64,000 nucleotides of DNA from Hassallia sp050875635 (GCF_050875635.1 NZ_JBPAOH010000012.1:31270-95269), one strand, 5' to 3'. Counted from the stretch's first letter, positions 1-9,116 are shown. Notes: a model not told the origin generated them from the sequence alone. Numbers and translations: made by a program.

Positions 1-249
1 GACATGTTTGGACGAGGACACATCGACCACTTAGCTTTGAATGTCCCAACAGAATCGGCATTTCAGATTATCCGTCGCAAGCTCATAGATCGGGGTGTGA
101 GTGATGGCGCGATCGCCGACCTTGGTCCAGTACTTAATCTATCATTTTTCGATCCTGATGGTATGCATATCGAAGTTTGCCTAATCGTTGATACCACACT
201 GAAGGGTTTTCATCAACCACGACCCTATCGTAGCCCCAACAAAAGCTGA
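1..249 (+). CDS. VOC (glyoxalase/dioxygenase superfamily) protein, C-terminal part only
   Basis: The frame is open from the first base, so the gene starts before the window; only the last ~82 residues are visible. The IDHLALNVP stretch followed by a short helix and then LSFFDPDGMHIEVCL matches the closing beta-alpha-beta-beta-beta unit of vicinal-oxygen-chelate proteins, in which the glutamate of the HIEV segment is a usual metal ligand. The substrate cannot be told. The ATG at position 4 is probably internal, because the domain would otherwise be half its usual size. Confidence 0.6.
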   Translation, partial: DMFGRGHIDHLALNVPTESAFQIIRRKLIDRGVSDGAIADLGPVLNLSFFDPDGMHIEVCLIVDTTLKGFHQPRPYRSPNKS

Positions 250-303
250 GATAAATCCTGATAGACCCATTAACACCCACGAAACGTGGACTTATGCTAT
301 AAG

Positions 304-323
304 CCTGGGATTTAAATCCCAGG
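304..323. repeat. Perfect 20-bp palindrome
   Basis: CCTGGGATTT is followed directly by its reverse complement AAATCCCAGG, about 55 bp after the VOC gene stop. It could act as a hairpin at the RNA level, but there is no T-run after it. It resembles the short dispersed palindromes common between cyanobacterial genes. Confidence 0.55.
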
Positions 324-366
324 TGGGTAAAATGCTTGTTGCAAGATTAACCTTTGACAAAAAACC

Positions 367-588
367 TTAAATTTGTCGTGCAGCTTTTCTAACAGTTTCT
401 ACATCTACCTCTAATATTTCTGCAATTTACTGCAAACTTAATCCGCGTTGCAAAAGCTTGGGAACAACTTCTAACAAAATTTTTTGTTTAGCTTCTTGTT
501 TACCTTCTTCCTTCGCTTCTTGATAAACTTTGGTGTGCTTAATGAAATCTAAATTTAGCATTGCTTCTATCTCCTTTCGACTTAAATG
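367..588 (-). pseudogene. Duplicated 3' end of the neighbouring Rpn-type nuclease gene
   Basis: This stretch repeats, almost base for base, the last ~200 bases of the gene at 607-1374 (compare 373-588 with 613-804). It has a 24-base extra segment near 475-500 and an in-frame TAA where the neighbour codes for a sense codon (TTACTGC here against TTCCTGC there). It has no start or N-terminal domain. I read it as a leftover from tandem duplication or unequal recombination of the adjacent gene. Confidence 0.75.
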
Positions 589-606
589 GAGTTTTGATAA
601 AAAATG

Positions 607-1374
607 TTAAGTTTGTCGTGCAGCTTTTCTAACAGTTTCTACATCTACCTCTAATATTTCTGCAATTTCCTGCAAACTTAATCCGCGTTGCAAAAGCTTG
701 GGAACAACTTCTAGCTTACCTTCTTCCTTAGCTTCTTGATAAACTTTGGTGTGCTTAATAAAATCTAAATTTAGCATCGCTTCTATCTCCTCTCGACTTA
801 AATTTGGAAACTTGTAAACAAAAATAGTCTCTATAAATTCTAAAACTTTATCCTGAACAATGGCATCAGTTAATTCTTCCCTACCTTTGTTAACTAATTG
901 TTTCGCAAATTGGATAGCATTATTCTGACTCTCGACAATTAACTTCAAAATTCCTAAACCCAAAGATGATGCAACTTCCTCAAGTTCATTTAGGTAAACG
1001 CATCGCAGATGGATTTCTCTTAAAGCCCGATAACGTGGTGGATATACGCTTTCGTTGCTGCGTTTATCATATATAACTATAGCGTACCAATCAGGGTTAG
1101 CCGGTTGCTATTGACTAAAGTAAAGGAAGATTCCCGTAAAAAGTCTGTCATAGAATTCTTCGTCTTTGTAAAACTGAACCTTTACAAAATAAATCGGTTC
1201 GTTAGAGAAGTTTTCTAAGGTTGAAAATACACCATCTAATCGAAAGCTGCGCTGTTTGATTTCTGGAGTTGTGAACTCGTAAATATTTGCGTTGGTTTGC
1301 GGTTTATTAATTAGTTCAAAGAAGATGTCAGGAAATTCTTTAAATAATTCGTAGAAAATTGCATCTGTTTTCAT
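607..1374 (-). pseudogene. Rpn/DUF2887-type nuclease-transposase family gene, interrupted by one stop codon
   Basis: Residues 1-88 (MKTDAIFYELFKEFPDIFFELI start, then RSFRLDGVF and IYFVKVQFY) are the N-terminal half of the Rpn/PD-(D/E)XK family common in cyanobacteria. The equivalent of the catalytic E-x-Q/K strand reads VKVQFY. A TAG at 1108-1110 follows FLYFSQ, but the same frame continues with QPANPDWYAIVIYD and runs through the C-terminal helices to the stop at 607, giving ~255 codons, the usual family length. So a single nonsense change separates it from an intact gene. The C-terminal part could still start at TTG 963, but that would lack the catalytic core. Its tail is duplicated downstream (367-588). 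Confidence 0.8.
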
Positions 1375-1527
1375 TTTTATCTAAGATGCTGTGCTGACAT
1401 TGGCAAATATTTATTTTATATCACTCGTTCCCAGGAACCGAAACCTAGCAATGCATTTTTAGATCGCGTTTGGCAAATTATACATAATTGTAGAGACGTT
1501 CCAGACCCAATGTCTTTACGACGGTTG

Positions 1528-1862
1528 CTAAATTTCGGCGATGATTTGCTGCACTCGTTGTAAACTAGTTTTATCCTGTCTTTGCGAATAGATTCTTACA
1601 GCTTGCTCAAAAGCTTGCTTTGCTTCGACTTTCTTTTTTAAACTTAACAAAGCGTTACCTTTATTTTCATGGATCTTCGGCAAAATTAGGATTGCGTTGA
1701 ATTACGCGATCGCAATCTTTAATAGCATCCTCATATCTCTTTGTGGCAAACCTGCTTAAACTCCTTTGTTGTATGCTTTGGCGTAGTTGGGGTCAATTGA
1801 AAGCGCTTGGTTGTAAGAAGCGATCGCACTTTGGTAATCTTTTATTAGCATTTTTCAGTTCC
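1528..1862 (-). pseudogene. Tetratricopeptide-repeat protein remnant
   Basis: Three minus-strand frame segments join into TPR-like text. DYQSAIASYNQALSIDPNYAKAYN comes first (around 1770-1850), then RYEDAIKDCDRVIQRNP (around 1690-1740), then a C-terminal helix pair with AKQAFEQAVRIYSQRQD ending at the TAG 1528-1530. At least two frameshifts and one stop separate them. The spacing and the consensus alanine, tyrosine and proline positions fit TPR units. The upstream part of the gene is not recognisable. The plus-strand ORF over this region is its antisense shadow. Confidence 0.7.
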
Positions 1863-2040
1863 ACGCTTCGGAAGTTGAAGCCATTCAAATTTGCCTTGCT
1901 ATCGCGTCTCGTCCACCCAAAAAAATTAATATTATTAATAAATATAAAAGCTCCACTTATGAAACAGCAGAGCTTTCTTAACTTCTATTTACCAAATTTT
2001 ACAATCTTTAATTTAGAACATATTCATGATAGTGATGACA

Positions 2041-2241
2041 CTAGCGCTGGTCAGCATAACTAGAACGCCCATCAACAAAGACTCTTTCAAGGGGCTGGAA
2101 GATTTTGAATCGTTCATAATCAGTAGATTTTTTTATTTTTAAGGATTCTATAAAGATATCAGTATAGGTATATATATCAATAAAATCAGAGTAAAACTTA
2201 AAAGACTGTAAACTATCTTCATAAATGCAAGAGTGTTTGCT
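2041..2241 (-). pseudogene. Possible C-terminal remnant of an unknown protein whose 5' part is replaced by repeats
   Basis: Reading from about 2241 down to the TAG at 2041 gives ~65 residues of ordinary-looking sequence (YEDSLQSFKFYSDFIDIY, then LERVFVDGRSSYADQR). Upstream in the same frame only the low-complexity repeat block 2247-2366 is translated, and no ribosome-binding site is evident. I do not recognise the family. It could be the tail of a disrupted gene or a chance ORF. Confidence 0.3.
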
Positions 2242-2246
2242 GAGAA

Positions 2247-2366
2247 ATGGGTAATGGGGAGATGGGGAGAGGGGGAGATGGGGAGATGGGGAGATGGAAA
2301 GACAAACTCCCCCTGCCCCCTGCAAGAAAGCCCCCTGCCCCTTGTCCCCCACTCCCCCACTCCCCC
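2247..2366. repeat. G-rich then C-rich tandem repeat block
   Basis: About 55 bases of GGGGAGA-type units are followed after a short gap by CCCCCTGC and CCCCCAC units. The two halves are roughly complementary, so the block could fold into a long imperfect hairpin. The same architecture recurs at 16153-16398, inside recJ (14386-14640) and inside modBC (41690-41850). It lies ~110 bp upstream of cysH. Confidence 0.75.
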
Positions 2367-2475
2367 TCGGTAGTGATTTCCGAATCTTGTAAATACCTTA
2401 TTACCTACCGGGAAAGGTGTCTTGATAATGTAAAATAAATCTTAAGCAAAGTAGAAACGATTCAACTAAAAAATT

Positions 2476-3204
2476 ATGACAACCGCTTCCAGGGAATTTA
2501 CAAGCAAAATTGACAACTTTGACTTAGAGCAACTAAACAAGCAATTTGAAACCGCGCATCCCAAAGACATTTTGGCATGGTCACAAGAGAACATCCCCAG
2601 TGGACTAGTGCAAACCAGCGCTTTTAACGTGGATGACTTGGTAATTACCCACATTCTTTATAGTGAACTCAAGCATCCAGTCCCAGTAATATTTCTCGAC
2701 ACGCTGTATCACTTTCCGGAAACCCTGGAACTAGTTGCTAAAGCCAAAGAACTATACAATCTCGATCTGAAAACATACAAAACTCCCGATGTAGATAGCC
2801 GCGAAGCCTTTACAGCTAAATACGGCGAAGCACTTTGGGACACAGATATTACGCAATTTCACCATGTAACAAAAATAGAACCGTTGCAACGTGGTTTAGA
2901 CGAACTAAACACAGTTGCTTGGATTACAGGTCGTCGTCGTGACCAAGCCGTAACTCGTGCTAATATGCCTGTATTTGAATTAGATAACCAAGGACGCCTG
3001 AAAGTTAATCCCCTCGCTGCATGGACGCGCAAAGACAGCTGGGCTTATGTAGCAGAACACGGCGTTATCTACAACCCCCTACACGACCAAGGTTATCCGA
3101 GCATCGGCGATGAACCGATTACCACCAAAGTAGGCGAAGGCGAAGATGAACGCGCTGGACGCTGGCGGGGTATGGGTAAGACAGAGTGTGGTATACATAT
3201 TTAG
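2476..3204 (+). CDS. cysH: Phosphoadenosine phosphosulfate (PAPS) reductase
   Basis: 242 residues, the usual CysH length. It reduces PAPS to sulfite in assimilatory sulfate reduction, using thioredoxin or glutaredoxin, in the cytoplasm. The nucleotide-binding start of the fold is around residues 45-70 (TSAFNVDDLVITHILY), the basic ITGRRRDQ motif is near residue 153, and the catalytic cysteine lies in the C-terminal ECGIHI motif (C238). The paired cysteines that bind a 4Fe-4S cluster in APS reductases are absent (GRRRDQAVTRAN occupies that place), so this is the PAPS-specific type. The gene stands alone; a repeat block occupies its upstream region. Confidence 0.95.
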   Translation: MTTASREFTSKIDNFDLEQLNKQFETAHPKDILAWSQENIPSGLVQTSAFNVDDLVITHILYSELKHPVPVIFLDTLYHFPETLELVAKAKELYNLDLKTYKTPDVDSREAFTAKYGEALWDTDITQFHHVTKIEPLQRGLDELNTVAWITGRRRDQAVTRANMPVFELDNQGRLKVNPLAAWTRKDSWAYVAEHGVIYNPLHDQGYPSIGDEPITTKVGEGEDERAGRWRGMGKTECGIHI

Positions 3205-3210
3205 AAGAAA

Positions 3211-3245
3211 GTAGGGAGTAGGGAGTAGGGAGTAGGGAGTAGGGA
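3211..3245. repeat. Five tandem copies of heptamer GTAGGGA
   Basis: A clean 7-bp tandem array directly after the cysH stop codon, of the short tandemly repeated repetitive (STRR) kind known in heterocystous cyanobacteria. Confidence 0.85.
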
Positions 3246-3350
3246 AAAAGAAAAAAGTCTCTCAACTCCCCCTCGTTCTCTTTTTTACTCTGTGTACGAG
3301 TGCGCCCTCTGCGGTTAAATAAACACTGCTTTAAAAGCTACGAAGAGTGT

Positions 3351-3525
3351 TCATTTTGCAGCAAAAAGCTGTTCTAAAGCTGTTAATTCAGCTTCTGTTG
3401 CTGTATCAATTTGTGGCAGGGGTCGCTGCATAATTGAATAGAGCGATCGCTACCAATTATCTGTTAAGGCATTAGTTGCAACTTTAGTAAAAAGGGGAAC
3501 ACAAAAAGTTACCTACCAAAACCCC
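3351..3525 (-). pseudogene. Possible small-gene remnant
   Basis: On the minus strand a stretch reading VPLFTKVATNALTDNW, a TAG, then RSLYSIMQRPLPQIDTATEA and a further helix ends at TGA 3351-3353. The composition is protein-like on both sides of the TAG, which suggests a decayed C-terminus, but I cannot name a family. A 24-codon ORF starting at the internal ATG is the alternative. The rest of 3205-3545 holds only the heptamer array. Confidence 0.25.
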
Positions 3526-3545
3526 AAATATCCAGTAAGCAGTGT

Positions 3546-4199
3546 TTAAACTGTTTCTGCTAGTTGATTGTTTAGGGCTTCGAGATCAATGTAGTATCGT
3601 TGAAACAAATCACTCAGAGCAGTATTATCTGTTTGAGCCAGTCGGACTAAACCCCACAAGAGATGTTCAGTCCCGATAGACTTTTTACCCTTTAGCTGGA
3701 CTACTTCCAAGGCAAGCTCTAGAACTAAATTACTCTCTGGGCTAAATCTTGGATTCCCAAGGGATTCAAAAGAATGGTCATTAATTTCGATGTTTAATGT
3801 CATGCCATTTGCTTGAAGTAAACGAGCACTTGTTGTAGTTGGATCGGCTAATAAGCCAGCAAGCAGATGTTCTGGTTCGACTTGTGACTTCTGCAAGCGT
3901 GTTGCCTCATTTCGTGCAAACTTGATCGCGTTGATTGCCTTAGAACTGAACCTCTCGAAACCAAAGTATTTTTTGAATCGTTCAACAAATGTTTGCATAG
4001 AATTTTTTGCCTCATTGATGAAAACGTCTTCAATTGCAACGTTGAACAAGCTAGCAATTTTGAAAGCCATGTCTAGACTGGGGTCAAACTTGCCGGATTC
4101 AAAACCATTGACCGCTTGACGACTTACTCCTAGTTCCCTGGCTAGGTCAGCTTGTGACAAGGAGTGCAGTTGTCGAAGTTCTTTCAGTCGGTTTTTCAT
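3546..4199 (-). CDS. XRE-type HTH regulator fused to a Clp N-terminal (ClpN) double repeat
   Basis: 217 residues. Residues 3-58 form a Cro/C1-type helix-turn-helix (LSQADLARELGVSRQAVNGFE). Residues ~78-215 match the two helical repeats of the ClpA/ClpC N-domain: FERFSSKAINAIKFARNEA with EPEHLLAGLL, then LELALEVVQLKGKKSIGTEHLL. ClpN domains normally bind adaptors or substrates of Clp AAA proteases; here there is no ATPase. The likely role is a DNA-binding protein whose stability or activity is linked to the Clp system or that senses misfolded proteins; this is inference. A 15-bp-arm inverted repeat sits just upstream (4243-4277), suggesting autoregulation. The neighbouring sbcD is on the opposite strand. 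Confidence 0.85.
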   Translation of the reverse strand: MKNRLKELRQLHSLSQADLARELGVSRQAVNGFESGKFDPSLDMAFKIASLFNVAIEDVFINEAKNSMQTFVERFKKYFGFERFSSKAINAIKFARNEATRLQKSQVEPEHLLAGLLADPTTTSARLLQANGMTLNIEINDHSFESLGNPRFSPESNLVLELALEVVQLKGKKSIGTEHLLWGLVRLAQTDNTALSDLFQRYYIDLEALNNQLAETV

Positions 4200-4242
4200 G
4201 GTTCGATCTGCTTTTTGTCAAGTATTACTTTACATAATTGTT

Positions 4243-4277
4243 TCTTCTTTTGTCAAGCTACACTTGACAAAAGAAGA
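4243..4277. promoter_or_regulatory. Inverted-repeat operator upstream of the XRE-ClpN gene
   Basis: TCTTCTTTTGTCAAG (4243-4257) and its exact reverse complement (4263-4277) flank a 5-bp spacer. A further half-site, TTTTTGTCAAG, lies at 4212-4222, closer to the start codon. Each arm contains a TTGACA-like -35 hexamer, one facing each gene, so a bound repressor would cover the promoter. HTH_3 regulators commonly bind such palindromes next to their own gene. Confidence 0.65.
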
Positions 4278-4404
4278 GCGATCGCGCAGCAACTCCCCTG
4301 GAGTATCGCGCACCGACCCTGGCGGGAAACTGGTAAGCTTGAGACATTTAATCATTTGTCATTAGTATTTAAACAAATGACCAATTACGCATTACTAATG
4401 ACTT

Positions 4405-5655
4405 ATGATTAAAATCCTTCACCTCTCCGATATCCATATGGGAAGCGGTTTCTCCCACGGACGCATTAATCCGGAAACAGGTTCAAATACACGGTTGGAG
4501 GATTTTGTCAAGACTTTATCTCGATGTATCGATCGCGCATTAACAGACCCGGTGGATATGGTGATATTCGGTGGCGATGCTTTTCCGGATGCGACACCAC
4601 CACCATATGTACAGGAAGCCTTTGCCAGTCAGTTTCGCCGCCTCGTGGATGCTAATATACCCACAGTGCTGTTGGTAGGCAACCATGACCAACACTCCCA
4701 AGGACAGGGAGGCGCGAGTTTATGTATTTACCGCACTTTGGGAGTGCGCGGTTTTGTTGTCGGTGATACATTAACTACTCACCACATCCAAACCCGCAAT
4801 GGAAGCGTGCAAGTTATGACTTTACCTTGGCTGACACGTTCAACGCTGATGACGCGCCAAGATACTGATAATTTATCACTTGCGGAAGTCAACCAGCTAT
4901 TAACAGAACGCTTGCGAGTAGTTTTAGAAGGAGAAATTCGCCGTTTAGATCCGGATGTGCCAACTGTGCTTTTAGCTCACTTAATGGCTGATAATGCAAC
5001 TTTAGGAGCCGAGCGTTTTTTGGCTGTAGGTAAAGGATTTACTCTGCCATTATCTTTGTTAACGCGACCTTGTTTTGATTATGTGGCATTGGGACACGTC
5101 CACAAACATCAAAATCTGAATAAATCTAACGATCCGCCGGTAATTTATCCGGGAAGTATTGAGCGGGTGGATTTTAGTGAAGAAAAAGAAGATAAAGGTT
5201 ATGTGATGATAGAATTGGAGCGGGGTAACGCTGAATGGGAATTTTGCCGTTTGGATGTGCGGACTTTCCGGACGATTGAAGTAGATGTATCCAAGGCAGA
5301 AGAACCGCAAGCAGCTATAATGAAGGCGATCGCCAAACATGATATTCAAGACGCTGTAGTTAGACTCATTTACAAACTTCGCTCCGAACAGTTGGATTTA
5401 GTTGATAACGCTTCACTGCATAACGCTTTAACTACAGCCCACACCTACACCATTCAACCAGAATTAGTCAGTCAATTGGCTCGTCCGCGCGTCCCCGAAT
5501 TAAGCGCGAGTAGTAGCATCGATCCAATGTCAGCCTTAAAAACCTACTTGGATAATCGCGAAGACTTGAAAGACATCGCAGCATCTATGTTAGAAGCAGC
5601 AGACAAGTTGCTTGCAGACGATGTAGAAGTCTGGCTGGAAAAAGCGACTAATTAG
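4405..5655 (+). CDS. sbcD: SbcD-type metallophosphoesterase, DNA repair exonuclease
   Basis: 416 residues, normal for SbcD/Mre11-like nucleases. The calcineurin-like phosphoesterase motifs appear in order: SDIHMG (residues ~7-12), GGDAFPD (~53), GNHDQH (~93) and GHVHKHQ (~229), which supply the two-metal site. SbcD works with the SMC-like ATPase SbcC to open hairpins and process DNA ends. No sbcC is adjacent, which is usual in cyanobacteria where the two genes are often apart. Palindromes and long hairpin-forming repeats abound in this window, so an active SbcCD would have substrates here. Confidence 0.88.
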   Translation: MIKILHLSDIHMGSGFSHGRINPETGSNTRLEDFVKTLSRCIDRALTDPVDMVIFGGDAFPDATPPPYVQEAFASQFRRLVDANIPTVLLVGNHDQHSQGQGGASLCIYRTLGVRGFVVGDTLTTHHIQTRNGSVQVMTLPWLTRSTLMTRQDTDNLSLAEVNQLLTERLRVVLEGEIRRLDPDVPTVLLAHLMADNATLGAERFLAVGKGFTLPLSLLTRPCFDYVALGHVHKHQNLNKSNDPPVIYPGSIERVDFSEEKEDKGYVMIELERGNAEWEFCRLDVRTFRTIEVDVSKAEEPQAAIMKAIAKHDIQDAVVRLIYKLRSEQLDLVDNASLHNALTTAHTYTIQPELVSQLARPRVPELSASSSIDPMSALKTYLDNREDLKDIAASMLEAADKLLADDVEVWLEKATN

Positions 5656-5795
5656 TGAGGGAATGGGCATCGGGCAATGGGCATCGGGCATCGGGCATGG
5701 AAAGAATTGTATTAGAACCCGCCAAATCGAAAAGCCGCTTCTTTAATTCCCATAGCCCATTGCCCATTGCCCATTGCCCAATGCCCTATTCTGAA
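5656..5795. repeat. Dispersed repeat with G-rich/C-rich arms and conserved core B
   Basis: Arms of GGGCATC/GGGCAAT units (5658-5698) and CCCATTG units (5750-5785) flank a core (5699-5751) that starts GGAAAGAATTGTATTAGAAC and ends GCCGCTTCTTTAATTCCC. The same core occurs at 9594-9645, also between G-rich and C-rich arms. The rest of 5796-5953 shows no gene. Confidence 0.8.
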
Positions 5796-5953
5796 AAAAA
5801 CTATCTGTAGATAGTATTGCTACTTAATCAGTCCAATTTAAAATATTTCAACTATTGGTCACAAATCTGCCAAAATTGCAATATTCATTGCTCAGTGCAT
5901 AGTTTTTGACTTTCACAGAACAATGACCAAAACCTTTTTCAGGTGGACGTTGT

Positions 5954-7789
5954 ATGTCCTTCTACCCTCAATTAAAGCAATTTTTACTCGGTAAATCATT
6001 ACCAACCAGCGCTCATGCTGAAGAAAGATTAAGCAATGCTGCGGCTTTAGCGGTTCTTTCCTCCGATGCTCTTTCCTCGGTTGCTTACGCTACAGAAGAG
6101 ATTCTGTTAGTTTTAGTAGTTGCCGGAAGTAGCGCTCTCGGTCTGTCTTTGCCTATTGCTGTAGCAATTATTGCCCTGTTAGCAATAGTCATACTTTCCT
6201 ATCGACAAACGATTCGCGCTTATCCAAAAGGAGGCGGTTCCTACGTTGTAGCCAAAGAAAACCTGGGTCTTTATCCGGGGTTGGTGGCAGGTGGTTCGCT
6301 GATGATTGATTATATTCTGACAGTCACTGTCAGTATATCTGCGGGGACAGCCGCCCTGACTTCCGCAGTTCCAGCACTGCAACCGTATACAGTCAGCCTC
6401 TGCTTGATTTTTATTTTTTTGTTGACGCTGGCAAATCTCAGAGGTGTTAAGGAATCAGGCAACATATTTATGGTTCCTACTTATGCGTTTATTGCCAGTA
6501 TTTTCATTTTGATTGTCCTTGGTTTGTTTAAACAAGCTACTGGACAAGTCGTCACAGAATACCCGAACCTGCCGGTGAAAGAAGGACTCAGTTTGTTTTT
6601 CATTTTGAGAGCTTTTGCGGCTGGATGTACAGCACTGACAGGAGTGGAAGCAATATCTGATGGTGTCTTGGCTTTTAAAGAACCAGAGTGGAAAAATGCC
6701 CGTCTCACATTGCTCTGGTTGGGCTTTATTTTGGGGATAATGTTTGTGGGAATTACCTACCTATCACACATTTACCACATCGTTCCTGAAGAGGGACAAA
6801 CGGCGGTTTCTCTTTTGGGTAGGCAGATTTTCGGGACGGGAGCATTTTACTATTTTGTGCAAATTGTCACTTTACTGATTTTGCTGTTAGCAGCAAATAC
6901 CAGTTACGCTGACTTTCCCAGACTTTGTTACTTTTTAGCAAGGGATGGATTTTTGCCACGACAATTAGCATTATTAGGCGATCGCTTAGTCTACTCGAAC
7001 GGTATTATCCTTCTCAGCCTCTGTGCTGCGGTTTTGGTGATTATCTTCAAAGGGCAAGTTAACGCCGTTATTCCCTTGTACGCTGTTGGTGTGTTTACTT
7101 CCTTTACCCTTTCGCAAGCGGGGATGGTACGTCGATGGTTTACAAATCGCGAACGCGGTTGGCAAGCCAGCGCTTTAATGAATGGTTTGGGAGCGATCGC
7201 CACACTAGTTGTTCTCGGTGTCATCGTCTCAACCAAATTTCTCTTAGGTGCTTGGTTGGTAGTTGTAGCGATTCCTTTGGTAGTCTGTTTATTTTTAGCG
7301 ATTCACCGTCACTATCAATATGTAGCCGAACGTCTCAGCATTCAAGGATTACCACCGCGTAGCTATGTTCCCAGACCGAAACCAGCAGTCGTGACTCACC
7401 CCGCAGTGGTTGTAGTCGGACAACTTAATCGAGGAACAGTAGAAGCTTTAGACTACGCACGCACCATTGCCGATGAAATTGTAGCCGTTCACGTCGATCT
7501 TAATTCTACCGACCGAGAAAAACTTCAACAAAAATGGCGACAATTAGAATCAGATATTCCTTTAGAAATCATCGATTCACCCTATCGCTCTGTCATCGAG
7601 CCAATTGTTAATTTTGTCGCACAGTTTGAAGACCGCCATCAAGATGTTTTTACAACCATAATTATTCCGGCTTTTGTCACTCGCAATTGGTGGGATGGTC
7701 TTTTACACAACCAAACAACTTTGTTCTTAAAAACAGCTTTAAGAGCTAAACAAAGTCGCGTTATTACCACTGTTAGATATTACTTGTAA
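5954..7789 (+). CDS. APC-superfamily permease, KimA/YdaO-like (probable potassium importer)
   Basis: 611 residues: about 12 hydrophobic segments in the first ~455 residues, then a ~150-residue cytoplasmic domain. The signature LSSDALSSVAYATEEIL (residues ~36-52) and the SYRQTIRAYPKGGGSYVVAKENLG loop region are typical of the KUP-like branch that includes Bacillus KimA, a high-affinity potassium-proton symporter controlled by c-di-AMP. The C-terminal region (PAVVVVGQLNRGTVEALDYART) resembles a universal-stress-like nucleotide fold. AGGTGG 8 bases before the ATG supports the start. Amino-acid transport is the alternative, since the superfamily is annotated that way. Confidence 0.75.
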   Translation: MSFYPQLKQFLLGKSLPTSAHAEERLSNAAALAVLSSDALSSVAYATEEILLVLVVAGSSALGLSLPIAVAIIALLAIVILSYRQTIRAYPKGGGSYVVAKENLGLYPGLVAGGSLMIDYILTVTVSISAGTAALTSAVPALQPYTVSLCLIFIFLLTLANLRGVKESGNIFMVPTYAFIASIFILIVLGLFKQATGQVVTEYPNLPVKEGLSLFFILRAFAAGCTALTGVEAISDGVLAFKEPEWKNARLTLLWLGFILGIMFVGITYLSHIYHIVPEEGQTAVSLLGRQIFGTGAFYYFVQIVTLLILLLAANTSYADFPRLCYFLARDGFLPRQLALLGDRLVYSNGIILLSLCAAVLVIIFKGQVNAVIPLYAVGVFTSFTLSQAGMVRRWFTNRERGWQASALMNGLGAIATLVVLGVIVSTKFLLGAWLVVVAIPLVVCLFLAIHRHYQYVAERLSIQGLPPRSYVPRPKPAVVTHPAVVVVGQLNRGTVEALDYARTIADEIVAVHVDLNSTDREKLQQKWRQLESDIPLEIIDSPYRSVIEPIVNFVAQFEDRHQDVFTTIIIPAFVTRNWWDGLLHNQTTLFLKTALRAKQSRVITTVRYYL

Positions 7790-7805
7790 TATCTTTTCAC
7801 GTCTT

Positions 7806-7834
7806 GTAGAGACGTTCCGCCGGAACGTCTCTAC
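7806..7834. repeat. 29-bp near-perfect palindrome, terminator-like
   Basis: GTAGAGACGTTCC and its reverse complement surround a 3-bp loop, 17 bp after the permease stop. Similar GTAGAGACG-type palindromes recur at about 15830, 22978 and (as GTAGGGGCAC) 54320, so it is a dispersed repeat that may also serve as a transcript end. Confidence 0.7.
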
Positions 7835-8205
7835 GACAATAGATATCGATAATTTGTATCAAGCATGGCAATGTTATCAGCAAACTATTTTAGTTTAATT
7901 TAATTGTCAAAGATTATATTTTTTGATATTTTCAATGTTTGCAGTCAAATAACAAATTATATTAACTAAATATAAAATGTAACTTTCCTAACTTTGTGGT
8001 AAATGGATTTTGTTTAAAATGTATTATTTTAGTTAGTTCAATCAAATTTAAAAAAGTAGTATAAATCTTTGAAAAGCTTACTAATTAGAGAACCGGGGAC
8101 TAAATCCTCAAGCTTTTGGAATGCAATTATGACTAAAGGCACTACAGTCAACAAAATTAATCTCCTAAGATAGAAAATATCGAGAGTTAATAGGATTTCA
8201 GTTGG
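7835..8205. other. AT-rich intergenic stretch without a recognisable gene
   Basis: Long A/T-rich sequence upstream of the SDR gene. I see no ORF, hairpin or repeat array that stands out. It probably carries the promoter of the downstream gene. Confidence 0.5.
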
Positions 8206-9024
8206 ATGTCATATATGAACACCACATACCAAAATCAGCAGAAACAAACTGCTCTTATTACTGGTGCATCCAGTGGAATCGGTTACGAATTAGCCTGCAT
8301 TTTTGCGGAAGATGGGTACAATCTTGTATTAGTTGACAAGCAAAAAGAAAAACTTACGCAAATCGCTGAGGAATTTCCGCCCAAATTTGGCATTTCTGTG
8401 AAAATTCTTGCCAAGGATTTATCCAAACCAACATCTAGAGAAGAAATTTTTACAGAGTTACAACAATGCTATATTAAGGTTGATGTTTTGGTGAATAATG
8501 CGGGATTTGGGACTTATGGATTATTTCACCAAACCGATATTAACGCTGAATTGGACATGATACAAGTAAATGCAGCGTGTATCACTCATTTAACAAAGTT
8601 ATTTGTCAAGGACATGGTAAAGCAGGGTTATGGAAGAATATTAAATGTTGCCTCAACTGCTGCTTTTCAACCAGGACCGATGATGGCGGTTTATTTTGCG
8701 ACGAAAGCTTATGTATTATCATTTTCGGAAGCGATCGCTAATGAATTAGAAGGTACAGGTGTCAGTGTAACTGTTCTTTGTCCAGGACCGACAGCAACCG
8801 GATTTCAACAAGCAGCAGCGATGGAAAAAGCTAAAATCGCTAGTTCTGGACGAATGATGGATACACGAACTGTAGCCGAAATTGGCTATCGCGCTTTAAT
8901 GGCAAAGAAAACTGTTGTCATTCCGGGAATCAGAAATAAAATACTTGCTCAATCGATTAGATATTCTCCCAGAAAGCTTGTGACAAAGATAGTCAGAGAT
9001 ATGCATGAAGCGAAACATAAGTAA
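8206..9024 (+). CDS. Short-chain dehydrogenase/reductase (SDR)
   Basis: 272 residues, classical SDR size. The Rossmann glycine motif TGASSGIG is at ~19-26, NNAG near residue 96, the catalytic serine in NVASTAAF (~149), and the YFATK catalytic Tyr-Lys pair at ~165. An NAD(P)(H)-dependent oxidoreductase acting on an unknown substrate. The D/K pattern after the second strand (LVDKQ) does not settle cofactor choice. The ATG at 8206 is used; an in-frame ATG three codons on is equally possible. Confidence 0.85.
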   Translation: MSYMNTTYQNQQKQTALITGASSGIGYELACIFAEDGYNLVLVDKQKEKLTQIAEEFPPKFGISVKILAKDLSKPTSREEIFTELQQCYIKVDVLVNNAGFGTYGLFHQTDINAELDMIQVNAACITHLTKLFVKDMVKQGYGRILNVASTAAFQPGPMMAVYFATKAYVLSFSEAIANELEGTGVSVTVLCPGPTATGFQQAAAMEKAKIASSGRMMDTRTVAEIGYRALMAKKTVVIPGIRNKILAQSIRYSPRKLVTKIVRDMHEAKHK

Positions 9025-9116
9025 CATTTTTAACTTTTGAGCTACTCAAACCGGGATGTATGGTGTTAGGCTTGGGTATTCAAATCTACATATTTAGCTG
9101 TGTAAATCCTAATACC

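Noticed and set aside
1743..2063. Plus-strand 106-codon ORF
   Set aside because: Its first part is antisense to the TPR remnant and it has no recognisable composition or ribosome-binding site.
5059..5349. Minus-strand ORF inside sbcD
   Set aside because: Antisense shadow of conserved metallophosphoesterase sequence.
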